The translations under genes and the position numbers were made by a program. From positions 1,620,753 to 1,684,752 of the forward strand of contig RPFO01000154.1 of NCBI GenBank assembly GCA_009746045.1: DNA of 64,000 bases. The letters run 5' to 3'. This document shows positions 1-12,150 of this stretch, piece after piece; within the stretch, counting starts at the first letter, position 1; each line of letters opens with the position of its first letter. Source of the stretch: Mesostigma viride (taxonomy: Eukaryota; Streptophyta; Mesostigmatophyceae; Mesostigmatales; Mesostigmataceae). Below the pieces are notes generated by a model. It did not search any database. It was given only the letters and a program-made list of their open reading frames with translations, and had not been told where the DNA came from.

Positions 1-615
1 GACTGTACAGTATATTTGGCATATATATCCGGCCCTCGGCCACTATAGATTTCTGGGTATTTTTTTAAACCAATCGTTAGGTGAAGAGGTACCACTATAG
101 ATTCTCTGCTGCCTATGCGTGGCGTGGCCCGTTGGACACAACAACAACAACAACAAGAACAACAACAACACTATTGTGTTTACCAATGTGTGTCGTTGGA
201 ACTGATCTGGGCTCTGCTAGTCTGCTGCCGTGCGGCGTGGGCAACAACAAGTTGTGTGGGTGGTTCCGCTTGTTGACAAGTCAACAACAACACAACGGTC
301 GCAACGTGGTACACGGTATGTACCTTAACGGTTCACCACTTCACCTAACGATATTCCCATTGGTTAATAAAAAAATTACCCATTTACCCAGGATTTACCC
401 AGGAAAAAAAATTAAAAATACCCATTTACCCAGGATCATTTACCCGGAAACAACAACAACAACAACAACACAAGTCACAACAACTGCCAGTCTGCTGAAC
501 ATGTGGGCTCCGCTCTCCAGTCTCCACAACAACAACCACAGAAATCTCTGCTGCCCAAGTGCCCATCATGATCCAGGCCGTTTCCAAATCTCTGCTGCCC
601 ATGTGCGGCGTGGGC

Positions 616-656
<41 letters not shown>

Positions 657-1518
657 GAACAACAGCTGGGCGCTGAGCCGCTGACTCGGCGTGGGACGGT
701 GGAAGAACGGACTTTCCAGTTGAACTGAAATGGCCTCGCCAGTCGCCGGGCGCGCCGCATGACTGACACGAAACGATCCGCACGTGGTCGCGTCGCGTCT
801 CAGAATAACTGGGCTTGGTCCGGGCCGCGGCCGCGCCGTTACGGCTATAGCCTTCAGTTCAATGGTCACTAGCATTTGGCACGTCAAGGTTCATGACGTC
901 AGTGAAACAGCAGGCTGTTCGGAGATCCCAGTCCATACCGCACGTGCTCGTATCCTTCTGACAACTGCCTTGGTATAAACGAGGCGCTGGAAAATGTTCA
1001 CTTCCACTTCGTTCAAAATCCGGCGTATCTCCACGCGTCGAACCTCTGAGAATTTCAACTTGACTTTGATCTCTATTCGTCCCTATCCTTCTACGATTCT
1101 TTCTGAGAGTTTGGCGCAGATGTGGTGCATCTGAGCGGAGCTTGCATGCCAGACGGTTTGATAAAAAAGAAGCTGAAAACACGGCTGAAAATGCAATTAA
1201 TTTGGACGTGGCTACAGGCGCGCATAAAATTTCCTTCAACCGGCCGGGACTGACTTCAACCTAACGCATCACGTCGGTTGTGTGACAAAAAGCTTGGCAG
1301 TTGACATTGTCCTTTTCCTATTAAGCGATGTTGTTATCGTTTTCGCCGCGGGCGAAGGACTGAATGGGTTAGCTGCATAGGAAGCTTACGCAGGAGCAGC
1401 AAACAATCTGCTTCCCCTCCATGGTCTGTTCCTCCAGCTACTTCATGAAGGAATGCCAGCGTGTATCGACGAAGCATGTGAGCAGCCATCTTCGCCAGCT
1501 CGTGGTTAAATCACCAGA
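1..1518. other. 5' flank of the large gene with CAA-rich repeats
   Basis: No gene is supported here. Short CAA/CAACAA arrays lie near 138-180, 448-480 and 616-660, and a locally repeated 'ccatttacccagg' motif lies at 385-440. Open frames across them are polyGln, polyCys or polyVal artefacts. A CRE-like tgacgtca occurs near 893-900, and an AT-rich cataaaatt near 1220. Either could belong to the promoter of the gene starting at 1519, but nothing in the sequence fixes a transcription start. Confidence 0.5.
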
Positions 1519-1585
1519 ATGAAAGAAAACGTTCATCACCTCGCGCTGTTGGTGCTGGTCGTCTGCTCTGCTGTTGCTGTTGCAG
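1519..1585 (+). CDS. Exon 1: initiator Met and signal peptide
   Basis: The 67-nt exon begins with ATG at 1519 and ends at GCAG before the donor GTGAGA at 1586. It encodes 22 residues plus one base: MKENVHH, then an uninterrupted Leu/Val/Ala-rich core (LALLVLVVC) and a small-residue end (SAVAVA). This is a textbook cleavable ER signal peptide with a likely cut after the Ala-Val-Ala run. It is too short to be found by open-frame length. The phase-1 end fits both the 90-nt exon at 3656 and the first lectin exon at 5188. I infer that it supplies the secretory start of the large surface protein; no other in-phase Met with a signal peptide lies before the lectin exons. Confidence 0.7.
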
Positions 1586-2420
1586 GTGAGAGTCTACGTG
1601 TGGCTAACTTCCTTAAAATGGGAGCAGCGTAGAGTACAGCGTCATTTGAAACTAGATGAAATTTCGACGCCCCAGCTCCGATGTTTTTTTTCGTGGACGG
1701 GGATAGCACAGGCGCTGACAAGTCTTTTCACGTGTCGCATGATCGGTCTAGTTTTTTGTGCTGACGACCCTTCTATTGACCAAACCGATTCTGAACGTAC
1801 AGGCGAGGAGGCTTCACCGGAGCGCCCCTCGGCGGGAGTTACGCCCGATTACTTCCCGCATAGGAAGTTTCTCAAGCTCAGTAGTACGTCCAGTGTTTCA
1901 TATTTTCAAGCTTTGAGCGTGGAACTCTCTTTGTTATAGCCGACAGGGCTCTTTTCCAGCCGACAGGCACCGGTCAATTGGCATACCAAAGTGCGTTTCC
2001 CTTGTTGTGTTCCTGTGCTGTTAAGCTGACGCCCGCCGAGCGGATATGTGAGTGGGCATCTAGCTTCAGGTTGATACATACCGCAGTGCAGTCGAGGTTT
2101 TGGAGATGCCATCTCAAGTTAATATCTCCACCGGATAAGAATGTCTGTCAGCAGGCTGGCGTAGCAGTCGCTCAGCATAGCTTGCTAGCGCGCCATAGGT
2201 TCAGGACACTTTCTGAACCTTCCCCCACTCTCCCAACCCTTTGCCCCCCCTAAGGACTAGGGAGGAGGGCATACACACAAGGCGCTTGGCACTCCCTGAT
2301 CGGTGCATCTATTGGAAGCAAGTTAGGGCGCAAGTCGCGGCAGGCTAGGGAGCTTGTTAGGGGAGCAGGTTAGGGAGGAAAGTAGGGAACAGGTGAGGGA
2401 GCAAGTTACGGAGCAGCTTG

Positions 2421-2752
<332 letters not shown>

Positions 2753-3655
2753 TCTCCCATGCTTCGAATGCGACGAGTTTGGAAGGATTTTTTCGGATTC
2801 GGCTGGATAGGCCTTGTGGGGGTGCACGTTCGCATTGTCACCAATGCTGTAAAGGCCGCTTCAGCAATGGTGGGCATGGGCATGGATTCCTCCACTATTC
2901 AGGCCGTCGTTCTTATATGACATAATTATCTGGCGCATGGCCTTCCCTCTCTTCCCACACCCCTAAGCTTCATCCCTACCTGCTTGCCCAAATCCTCCCA
3001 TCGGTTTCCCCGTCCAGACACCCCACACGGCCCCTGTCCTGACACCCCTCAGGTGTTAACGGTGGTTGGCATGCACACGTATGTCGACTCCCATGTTTCG
3101 CTTTGCCTCTTGAATAGTAGAGACATCCTGAAGGCAAAGAGCTGTCAAAGCGGAGACTTCTTTAAGACATGTCCGGCCTCCCCCAATGTGGGCGCATCCG
3201 CTGTGGTGTATTCGCCACAGCACCTTTCAAGCACCACTCTCCGTTTCCTCCCTGAGTTGCTGCCCTGCTGTTCTTCGTAAATGGCCAGTTGATGCTGGCA
3301 CTCTTTCCTCCACTCTGTGGATTAGTCTGACCCGTGCGCCCTTGATCTAATATCTGTCTATTGACATCTCTGTATATCCCTGCACGAGTGTGCGTGTGTG
3401 TGCACTCGTGTATGCGTGTGTTGCCATCATCACCCTCGCCCTGTTGCTAGATCTTTGTCTACTGTTTTTGAACAAAACCCTGGTCCCAATCGCCTAGCGG
3501 GTCTCTTCCCCCACCTGTTGCCAATGTCCACATTTCTCGCGTGCTTTCCCCCCCCCCCCCCCCCCCCCCGCGCCCTTCCCCCTTTGCTGCCCACCCGGCC
3601 ACCTGGCATGCTTTTCTGGGGCGGTCTTACCCTTCTCCTACCACTGTGTCTGCAG

Positions 3656-3745
3656 ATGAGGGTCTGAATTCCACGCACGTGTCGGCCTCTCTCGACGCAG
3701 CGGGGGACGGCCAGGTGTCGCACAGGAGGCTGCTGCAGCTGCCGA
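3656..3745 (+). CDS. Exon 2: short N-terminal segment after the signal peptide
   Basis: The acceptor is tctgcag ending at 3655 and the donor is GTGAGT at 3746. The 90-nt exon begins and ends in phase 1, like its neighbours. With one base from exon 1 it reads DEGLNSTHVSASLDAAGDG, followed by QVSHRRLLQLP. This is a hydrophilic linker with one N-glycosylation site (NST) and a dibasic RR that could be a processing site. It resembles no known domain. Its support is the matching phase, the good splice sites and the position between the signal peptide and the first lectin domain. It could be skipped without disturbing the frame. Confidence 0.6.
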
Positions 3746-4581
3746 GTGAGTGTTGACCGTATCCACAGCTTATAGAGATCGGTGCACCATGGTTCACATG
3801 CTGTTTTTCCCCTTGGACTATGCATTTTTTTTTTTTTTTTAAGGTTGTTGTACTGTGCTCATCTTCTTGTGGTGGTTGTTGTGCTTAAAAAATGTGCACC
3901 TCCATTATGTCCTGTTTCATGCTGGCGTAGCATGACACAAAAGGAATACGACAAATAATTCAAAAGGAAGAGTCATATAACATGTCAAGCATTATAACAA
4001 GCTCCTAATTGTGAAGAGCTCCCTAATTTTTCATCCTATATGTCCTTCATATAAGTTATTGTGAGTTTACTCATGAGTTTTCTTGCCTGTGTTTGCCTAG
4101 TATCCTCTGGGTTGTATATGCGGTCATCCCATCTGCATGCATGCCTATGTACTTTTCACCGTCACCCTCACCTATCTGCCCGCCTCGCCCTGCCTGCCTG
4201 CCTGCCTGCCGCCCCCCGCTTCCCTCTCTCCCGCCCACTTCCCCCCGCCCAGCACTGCACCCACCGCTATGTCCCCCTGCCGCCACCCTCCCCCTGGCAT
4301 CCACGCCCAGGCCTCTATCACACCCAGTAGCCTATTGAAGCCCATCCTTTCCGGGGAAGCTCTCTCCATGGACTTGTACACAAACGACACGCTCGTGTAC
4401 TCCCATGACATGCGCCAAGTGCCGCACGGCACGCACCCTCCCTTGTCCACCACCCCCTGGCCATGAATAGACAACAAGGAACCACGCCCTTCCCACCACC
4501 CCCTTTTCACAACCCACATCCATTCCATTAACCCCTCCCTCCATCCACAGTCATTTTCGTGAACAGGTTATCGTTATCAGT

Positions 4582-4834
<253 letters not shown>

Positions 4835-5187
4835 CTCTACAATCCTTTCCATGAGCTGCATAAGCGTTTCACATAAAACCCTCCCATTCTCCACGACCGG
4901 TTCCATTATGGACCCCTGAACCATCTATTCTTATCATCCTCATAAAATTATCCTCCCGGGAGCACCTTGTCCCATCCTCCTTCGATGCACCCCAACACCG
5001 TACCTCCTGCAACCCCTTCTGTTTGCGTTTTCATTTCATCATTTTGCCCTGGATGCCACGTCCCATCATCATCCCCTGAAGGCCATGTCCCATCATCGTC
5101 CCCTGGAGCCCTACACCCTAAACCAACCTATCCCGTTTCTTTTCCTCTCTTGTTTCTCTTTCTGAACACCCCCCTCCCCATCGACAG

Positions 5188-5568
5188 CGTGTGAGACCGG
5201 TTGGACGCCCACCACGTCGGGGAAGTGCCTCCGCATCATCAAGCCCGAACAATCCACCTATGCGACCTCGCTGTGCGCCGCGCTTGGCGGCACCAGCCTC
5301 GCGGCCATCCCCAACGCCCTCGTCGACACCGATGTCCGGACGCTCTGTGTCAGCTCCACCTGTTGGATTGGGGCCACGGACACGGCCACCGACGGCACGT
5401 GGGTGTGGGCGGATGGCAGCAGTATCGCGGGGTACACCAACTGGGCGGCCACGGAGCCAAACGGGGGCGTGCTGGAGAACTGCGCGTACCTGAACCCAGA
5501 AACCGGGAAGTGGTTGTCGGGGGACTGTGCGACGCTGCACGGTGCCGTGTGCGAGCACGCCGTGCTGG
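5188..5568 (+). CDS. Exon 3: C-type-lectin-like domain 1
   Basis: The acceptor is gacag ending at 5187 and the donor is GTAAGT at 5569; phase 1 at both ends, 381 nt. One complete CTLD: CETGWTPTTSGKCLR, then the CWIGATD segment, a WVWADG strand, TEPNGG and WLSGDC, ending with AVCEHA. The paired outer cysteines and the W.G...W.W core are family features. EPN is the motif that, in animal mannose-type C-type lectins, helps bind calcium and sugar, although the usual WND is altered to WLSGD. Exon 3 is homologous to the third CTLD of exon 5, which suggests a duplicated block. Role: extracellular glycan or protein binding. Confidence 0.85.
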
Positions 5569-6193
5569 GTAAGTCTGCGGCCGTGTCATGTCACGGGGAG
5601 TGTTGGGTGCTGGGATGTGGGGGGTGAGCCTCGCTTGGTGCTAGGCACGAATAGGAATCCTTGTGCACTGCCTAGTGTGCGGTATATGAGTGTGGGAGGA
5701 GAGCCTGGTGCTGGTCTTGTGGGAAAAGAAGAAAAGCAGTTCTGGGCATGTATCGCGCAGCTGGTGCCACGGAGGTGCTAACTGCAGTGGGGTGGAAGTG
5801 GGGTGCTTTTTTATTGGGTTTCCCTCTCACGGGTGTTCACATCACATGCCCGTTGGAATGGGCACGGATGTCCGCCATACTAGCTGCAGTGTGTTCGTAG
5901 TTAGTACTGACCAGCTGTTGGTCTTAGTTAGGCAAGCGCGCTCTTCCCAGTACACCCCAGATCTTCATCCTTCCCGGGTGGGGTTATGGCAAGAGCCGCC
6001 AGCTCACTCCTACTGCCCATGCGTACTTCCCCCTATCTATCGCTATGTTGTCCATCGCCCGTGTATCGTATACGCTTCGCGTCTTCTGTGCATACGTGTC
6101 GCCCATGCAGATCACCCATGCAGATCACCCATGCCTAGTGCCCATGCGTAGCTCCCATTCCTAGTGCCCATGCCTAGTGCCCATGCCTAGTGC

Positions 6194-6262
6194 CCATTGA
6201 ATTGAATTGAATTGTAACATAGCTCCGTTGGGAGAATATGTAGCACACATCCCAGAGAAGGT
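6194..6262 (-). mobile_element. Retroposon family C 3' end, diverged copy in intron 3
   Basis: The sequence starts with an aattg-type tail, followed by atagctccgttgggag and then aatatgtagcacacat. In reverse complement this matches the 3' hairpin and upstream part of the copies at 36131-36220 and 38590-38797. Just upstream, a 14-bp 'cctagtgcccatg' unit repeats several times (6095-6195). Both sit in intron 3 (5569-6711). Confidence 0.5.
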
Positions 6263-6370
6263 AGTGCCCATGCCTATCGTTATATATTGTTATGCATAAT
6301 GCCCCTGTAGGAAGCCCACCATATACTAAACAAGCTCTCTGAGCCAACTCGTGGGCACCATTTGTTTAGT

Positions 6371-6430
6371 TTATTAATTAATCAAAAACATGTGACTGCG
6401 TCACACGTGGGTACCAATCAAGGAACTTTC
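6371..6430 (-). mobile_element. Retroposon family B 3' end fragment in intron 3
   Basis: A short TTAATTAA tail followed by catgtgactgcgtcacacg and then gggtaccaat. It is a diverged version of the palindromic end found at 34951 and 52919 in the same orientation. Homology fades after about 60 bp, so this is a truncated or old copy. Confidence 0.5.
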
Positions 6431-6711
6431 GCCCCCTCTTTACAGCGGGGCTACTCTGTGCTGCATGATCTCCCAACGGAGGCATGTTATAATGTAATAC
6501 AGCGGGGCACCAGCGATCCCCCTCCTCTATATATTTCCTCTATATATTTCCTTTCGCCCCGCCTCTATACAGCCGGGCACCAGCGACCCCCCTCTGGCCT
6601 CAACAGATCCTCTCAACCCGTATGTTGTGCTGTGTTGTTGTGTTGTTGTCCCCCCCCCCCCCTGTCCACGCGCGCGCCGTATGACTCGTCCCTCACGCCA
6701 CCCACTGCCAG

Positions 6712-7107
6712 CCGGCCCCTCCTGCAAGCCCGGCTGGACGCTCTCCACCGATGCCTCCAAGTGTCTCCGCCATGTCCACGTGTCGCCCGAGTCAGCCCAC
6801 TTGAACCTGTGCCGGGCCCTGGGTGGGCTGGGCCTTGCGCCCCTAACCTCTTCCACGGAGGCGGTCGAGGCCGGCGCGCTGTGCCCCGTCACCGAGACCT
6901 GCTCGGTGGGCGCGGTCGACCTGACAGGGGCAAAGTCCTATCTGAACCTTGACGGCAGCACGAGCTACCTCGTGTGGGATGCCGGCGCGGCCAATCTGGC
7001 GACGCACCGGTGCTTGGAGCTCACACGCAGTGTCGGCAACATCGTGACCTTTCTGGATGCTCTGTGCGACAAGCTGGGGACGGCGGTTTGCGAGGCGGCT
7101 CCTGCTG
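6712..7107 (+). CDS. Exon 4: C-type-lectin-like domain 2
   Basis: The acceptor is ctgccag ending at 6711 and the donor is GTGAGG at 7108; phase 1 in and out, 396 nt. It encodes one CTLD beginning GPSCKPGWTLSTDASKCLR and ending GTAVCEAAPA, with the LCRALGGLGLAPL helix region and a CSVGAVD strand in place of the usual CWIG. The EPN/QPD calcium motif is absent, so calcium-dependent sugar binding is doubtful for this copy. The closest relative in the window is the fourth CTLD of exon 5 (GWSLSSDASMCLKR). Exons 3 and 4 encode one CTLD each with phase-1 borders, a classic shuffled-module arrangement. Confidence 0.85.
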
Positions 7108-7129
7108 GTGAGGCCCCCGCTACAGCGAA

Positions 7130-7640
7130 GGATATAAGCGAGAAGGATAAGCAATCAGGATAAGCAATAAGGATAAGGAATAAGGATAAGCAATCAGGAT
7201 AAGCAATCAGGATAAGCGAGAAGGATAAGCAATAAGGATAAGCAATAAGGATAAGCAATAAGGATAAGCAATCAGGATAAGCGAGAAGGATAAGCAATAA
7301 GGATAAGCAATCAGGATAAGCAATCAGGATAAGCGAGAAGGATAAGCAATAAGGATAAGCAATAAGGATAAGCAATCAGGATAAGCGAGAAGGATAAGCA
7401 ATAAGGATAAGCGAGAAGGATAAGCAATAAGGATAAGCGAGAAAGATAAGCAATAAGGATAAGCAATAAGGATAAGCAATAAGGATAAGCAATAAGGATA
7501 AGCGATAAGGATAAGCGAGAAGGATAAGCGAGAAGGATAAGCAATAAGGATAAGCGAGAAGGATAAGCAATAAGGATGATAAAGGATAAGGATAGGCTAG
7601 AAGGATAAGCGAGAAGGATAAGGGAGAAGGATAAGCGATT
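7130..7640. repeat. 13-bp minisatellite (GGATAAGCAATAA and variants) in intron 4
   Basis: About 39 head-to-tail units of ggataagcaataa, with variants ending in cgagaa and caatca, begin about 20 bases after the donor of exon 4. The minus-strand Leu/Ile/Tyr-rich open frames are artefacts of the 13-bp period. The remainder of intron 4 (7641-8072) has C-rich sequence leading to the acceptor of exon 5. Confidence 0.9.
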
Positions 7641-8072
7641 AGGTTGCCGTGAAAGCTCTTGTGTCAATTAGACGACCAGCACGGCTAGACATCCTGAGGT
7701 CCTCTTTACCTGTACCGTATAGCTTAATTTTTATGTTGTAGTTTAGATATTATCGTACCGATAGATCATAGTACAGATAGATAGGGTTTTCTTTTGGACG
7801 ATTGAGCTACCACCTGCACCAATACATCCAGCATAATGGGACTGTTTCTCACTCCCCGCGAGCCTGTCGATAGATCCTCCATGTACAACTCCAATTACCC
7901 CTCATGTAACCCCTCTACCTCTTCCCCCTGACCCCCTCAGTTTCCCCTCCATTTACCCCATCCACCCTTGAAGCGGTAATCCCACCCCACCCCTTGTATC
8001 ATACCCCACTCTCCCCTAAATTTTCTCCCCTCCTGCCCCTCACACCCCACCCTTTTATTACCCCCCTTGCAG

Positions 8073-11000
8073 AGCCGGCGGGCACCCCCCCCCCCCGTGT
8101 GCCCCTCCGGTTGGTCCCGTGACCGCAGTGGCAACCGCTGCCTGCGGCCCTTCCGGTCCTCCTGGGCGGGGAGCCAACAAGACCTCTGCCCCCTCGTGGG
8201 CGGATCTGGGCTCGTGACGATCACAAGCCTAGCCGATAATGGCGACGTCCAATCCGTGTGCGGGGCCGATGACTGCTGGGTGGGTCTGTCCCGCCGCGAC
8301 TCCACCGCCCCATGGCGGTGGACCGATCTGCGGACAGTGGCCGTGGCCACCGCGGGGGGGGTCGGATACTGGGCGACGGGGGAGCCCTCGCTGGCGACCT
8401 ACCTGTGCGGGTCCGTGTACGGCCCCACAGGGGAATGGTTTGCCAGGGAGTGTTCGCGGCCGAGGGCGGCGGTGTGTGAGGCTCCCACAGATGGGTCGGG
8501 CGCGTGCCCCCCTGGGGCTGAGTGGGTCAGGATGCGTGACGTCAACCGGTGCATCCGCAAGGTGCTCGCGGATTACTTCTTCGCGAGGGACGTCGCGTGC
8601 CCCGTGGCTGACGCCAGCACTTACGGCTACCTCGCCCAGCCGGCGTCAGCGCCCGAGTTCGCCGATATCGTGTACGTGTGCAGCGACACGACCGACGTGG
8701 GCTGTTTCTTTGGCGTGAACGACCTGGCCGCCGAGGCTAACTGGGTGCTGGAGTCTGGGACCTCTCCTGTCCTCACCTGGGCGTCCGCCCAGCCGGACAA
8801 TTTACCCGCGTACGCCGACTGTGCGCTCGCAAAGACCGACGGGGCGTACGACGAGAATTGCGAGCTCTCCCGCCACTTCGTGTGCGCGCTCGATTTCTGG
8901 GGGGGCATGCCCAGCTTCCCATCCCCCCTGCACCCCCGCCCGCTGGTCAGTTTCTCGGAAGCGTGGGTCAAGCCCTTCTCGGGAGCCGACCCTGGCCAGG
9001 GGATTTACCTCTCGGGGAACGTGCGGTTTGCGGCGAATCTGGGCGGATCGATCCCGTCATCCACCTGGCCCCGCGCTAGCTGGTCCTCGGGGGCGTCGCA
9101 AGGAGTATGGTCGCTCGCGTACGACCGCGCCAACGGCTCCTTTGCGACGCCCGCGTTCGGCGCGACACCTGGCAACTTGGCATTGGCCGAGGTGCTCTCC
9201 TCGGCGCTCCACGGGAATGGGTCGATCCCCATCGCGGTCACCCTAACGAGTCTCACCGCCACCCACCAGTACCAAGTCCTCCTGTTATTTGTCTGCGGCG
9301 GCCAGAAGCCCGTCATGAACCTCTTCCACGACGGGGCCATGGTCGTGCGGTCTCTGCGTCCCTGGGAAATCTCCCCCGGCTCGCTCCCGCTGAGCCCGAC
9401 GACCGGCGTCCTGGTCGACTACCGATTCACGGCCGCCAGCAGCAGTGCGCTCGTTGAGGTGACGGCCGCCAGCGGGACCCTGGCCACCCTGAGCGCGATC
9501 ATCATCACACGCGTGTTCGACTGCCCGTTCGCTTGGGGGTACAGCTTGTCCCGGACGGGCCGATGCCTTCTGCCCATCCTGTCCACGTGGGATGTGGTCA
9601 CGGCGGACGTCTGCTATGCGGCGGGGGGGGACCAGCTCGTCACGGTGACGGACGCCAGCATGAACGCGGACGTGGCGCGCGTGTGCGGGACCACGGCCCC
9701 GTGCTGGATTGGGGCCAACGACCTAACAACATCGGGCACGTGGGAGTGGGCCGACGCGACCGCCGTGAGCTACACCGCCTGGGGCTTGGGGGAGCCGTCC
9801 GCGTCCCCCGGGTCAGACTGCGTGAGCATCGATGCGTTGACGGGGAGCTGGTACACCACCCCCTGCGATTCCACCCAGCCAGGCGTCTGCCAGGCGGCCC
9901 CCGGCGCCACAGGCACGTGTGGGAAAGGCTGGTCGCTCTCCTCGGACGCGTCCATGTGCCTCAAGAGGGTCTCGGTTGAGCCACGGACCGCGCATGAGGG
10001 CCTGTGCCGCGCGTTCGGGGGCGGGCTGGGCTTGATGCCGATCCGGGGTGACGACGACGTCGTCGACGCGTACAAGGAGTGTTTGGACCCGGCCGGGGCG
10101 GGCAAGTGCTGGGTGGGCGTGGTGGACACGGAGGGGCCGCTGTCGGCGGCATTTGCCAACGTGGATGGGACGAGCGCAAGCATCAGTTGGGGCGTGGGCG
10201 CGGGGACCAACTTCGACCTGCAGTGCGTCCAGCTGGAAGAGCCAGCTGGCGGGTACACCCCGCTCACGTACGACGCACCCTGCGACACTACTACAGGGAC
10301 GGCGGTGTGCGAGGCGGCCCCGGCGGCGAGGGCGGACGGCGGCTCAGCACCCACGTGCCCCTGGGGATGGAGCCGGACCCGAACGGGGAATCGATGTATC
10401 CGGCCCGTGAGGGCCAACTGGGAGGGCTCTAATGCTGACATCTGTCCGTTGGTGGGCGGGACCGGGCTGGTCATTATCACCGACGCCACCGACAACGCAG
10501 ACGTGGCAGCGGCTTGTGGCGGTGACGAGTGCTGGGTTGGGCTGAGGAGGGCTGACTCGGCCGGGAACTGGCTCTGGGCGGATAGCCGGGAGCTGTCGAC
10601 CGTCACCTCGGGAGGCGCCCTGTGGTCTTCCTCGCAGCCAGGGAGTCCGGACCCCCGCTGTGCCGTGATTCATGGGCTCAGCGAGAGCTGGTTCCATAGA
10701 GATTGCGAGATTCCCCGGGCATCGGTGTGTGAGGCTCCGGTCTCGGTGGGCAACAGCTGCCCGTCGGGTTCGGAGTGGACGTTACTGACCAAAGGCGGCC
10801 GCTGCATCCGTTACGTGAATCCCGACTTCTTTTTCGCGCGCGACGGCGCATGCCAGTGGGTATACAACGGCGCGTACCTGGCGCTCGTGAGCAGCACGAC
10901 GCACCTGGAGGACCTCACGTGGGCCTGCAGTGATGGCGCGGGGCAGGGGTGCAACGTCGGCGTGTCCAAAGACAGCGTCTCGGGCGCATGGGCCAACCTG

Positions 11001-11921
11001 GACGGGACGCCACCGCAGGCACTCACGTGGAGTTCCTCGCAGCCGGACGCCAAGCCGGCACCCAATGCCAGCTGCGTGGTCCTTCGAACCGACGGTGCCT
11101 ATGATGACGACTGCCTAGCACCGCGCAATTTCCTGTGCGAGCTGAGCTTTCCTGGGTACTCCCCGCCGGCCATTCCCTTGGATCTCCCACACCAGCTGTC
11201 CCCCGAGTTTGACCCCCCCACCACGACCATCCTCTCGGGGGGCTCGTCCGGGGAGGGCATCACCTTGGACGCCACCCTGGCCTTCAAGGCGGCGGTGTTC
11301 CTAGGTGGCGCGTCGGCCCCCGCGGCGACGTGGACCCCCGCGACCTGGTACGGCGCTGTGGGGGCCCCTGGCGTGATCGTGGAGGCCCCCTTTGTGGACG
11401 CGAGTTTCGCGACGCCGGCGATTGCGGGGGCCGGTCCGTCTGAGGATGCGTCCTGGAACGAGGTGCTGAGTACGGCCGCGGTTGGCATGGCGGGCGATCC
11501 TGTGGTCCGCATCACGCTGGGCGGGTTGATCCCTTATTCTAACTGCCGCATGAGCCTGGTCTTTGTAGCGGGCTCGGGCGCGACCACCCCGGTCATGAAC
11601 GTGTACCATGATGGCGTCTGGGTGGTCCGCGAGTTTAGCCCGGCCGCCGTCACGATGAACGCTGTGGGAGCGTCTCCCACGCAGGCGGTTGTCCTGAATT
11701 ACGCCTTCTCCCCGTTGAAGCCTGAGGTTTACATCGTGATCACGGGCTCGCAGGGCACTCTCCCCGCGGTTGGCGCGGCCGTCATCCAGTCGCAGTACCT
11801 GCCGCATCTGTACGCGAGCTGCTTCGAGCTGCTGCTGGATGGCTACCCTCACGGGGACGGCGCGTATGTGTTGGAAATGGACGGCGCGGCCACGCGGACG
11901 ATTTGCGACATGACGCGTGGG
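8073..11921 (+). CDS. Exon 5: six C-type-lectin-like domains, two malectin-like domains and start of a fibrinogen-like domain
   Basis: A single 3.85-kb exon with donor GTGAGT at 11922 (phase 0). Modules in order: CTLD (8097-8495, GWSRDRSGNRCLR); CTLD (8505-8910, with QPDN and TDGAYDENC); beta-sandwich (8940-9515); CTLD (9520-9905, CWIGAND); CTLD (9916-10325); CTLD (10354-10740); CTLD (10756-11150, QPDA); second beta-sandwich (11200-11795); and CFELLLDGYPHGDGAYVLEM...CDMTRG. The last segment looks like the N-terminal part of fibrinogen-like domains ahead of GGWT. QPD is the galactose-type calcium motif in animal lectins. The beta-sandwich shows a Y.V.L.FV...PVMN.YHDG pattern reminiscent of malectin. 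Phase is odd at the start: the acceptor at 8072 demands a frame that a 12-C tract (8085-8096) misses by one base. Confidence 0.85.
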
Positions 11922-12006
11922 GTGAGTGCGTGTGTCTGCTTGTGTGTGCGTGGGCGGGCGGGCGGGCGGGCGGGCGGGCGAGCGGGTGGGCGGGTGCGTG
12001 TGCGTG

Positions 12007-12150
12007 CAGAGAGGTGGGTGGGTGGGTGGGTGGGTGGGTGGGTGGGTGGGTGGGTGGGTGGGTGGGTGGGTGGGTGGGTGGGTGGGTGGGTGGGTGGGTG
12101 GGTGGGTGGGTGGGTGGGTGGGTGGGTGGGTGGGTGGGTGGGTGGGTGGC
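12007..12150. repeat. (GGGT)n array in intron 5
   Basis: About 33 units of GGTG/GGGT lie about 85 bases downstream of the exon 5 donor, preceded by a short GGGC array (11952-11985) and followed by a G-run near 12170-12183. The RNA strand is G-rich and could form quadruplexes. Long open frames that pass through it (Gly-Gly-Trp-Val repeats) are artefacts. Intron 5 spans 11922-12711. Confidence 0.95.

Noticed and set aside
6965-7667. Leu/Ile/Tyr-rich 'membrane proteins' on minus, and a telomere-like reading of the GGATAAGC repeat
   Set aside because: The 13-bp minisatellite makes hydrophobic frames by chance. The unit is not a T/G-rich telomere repeat and lies inside an intron.
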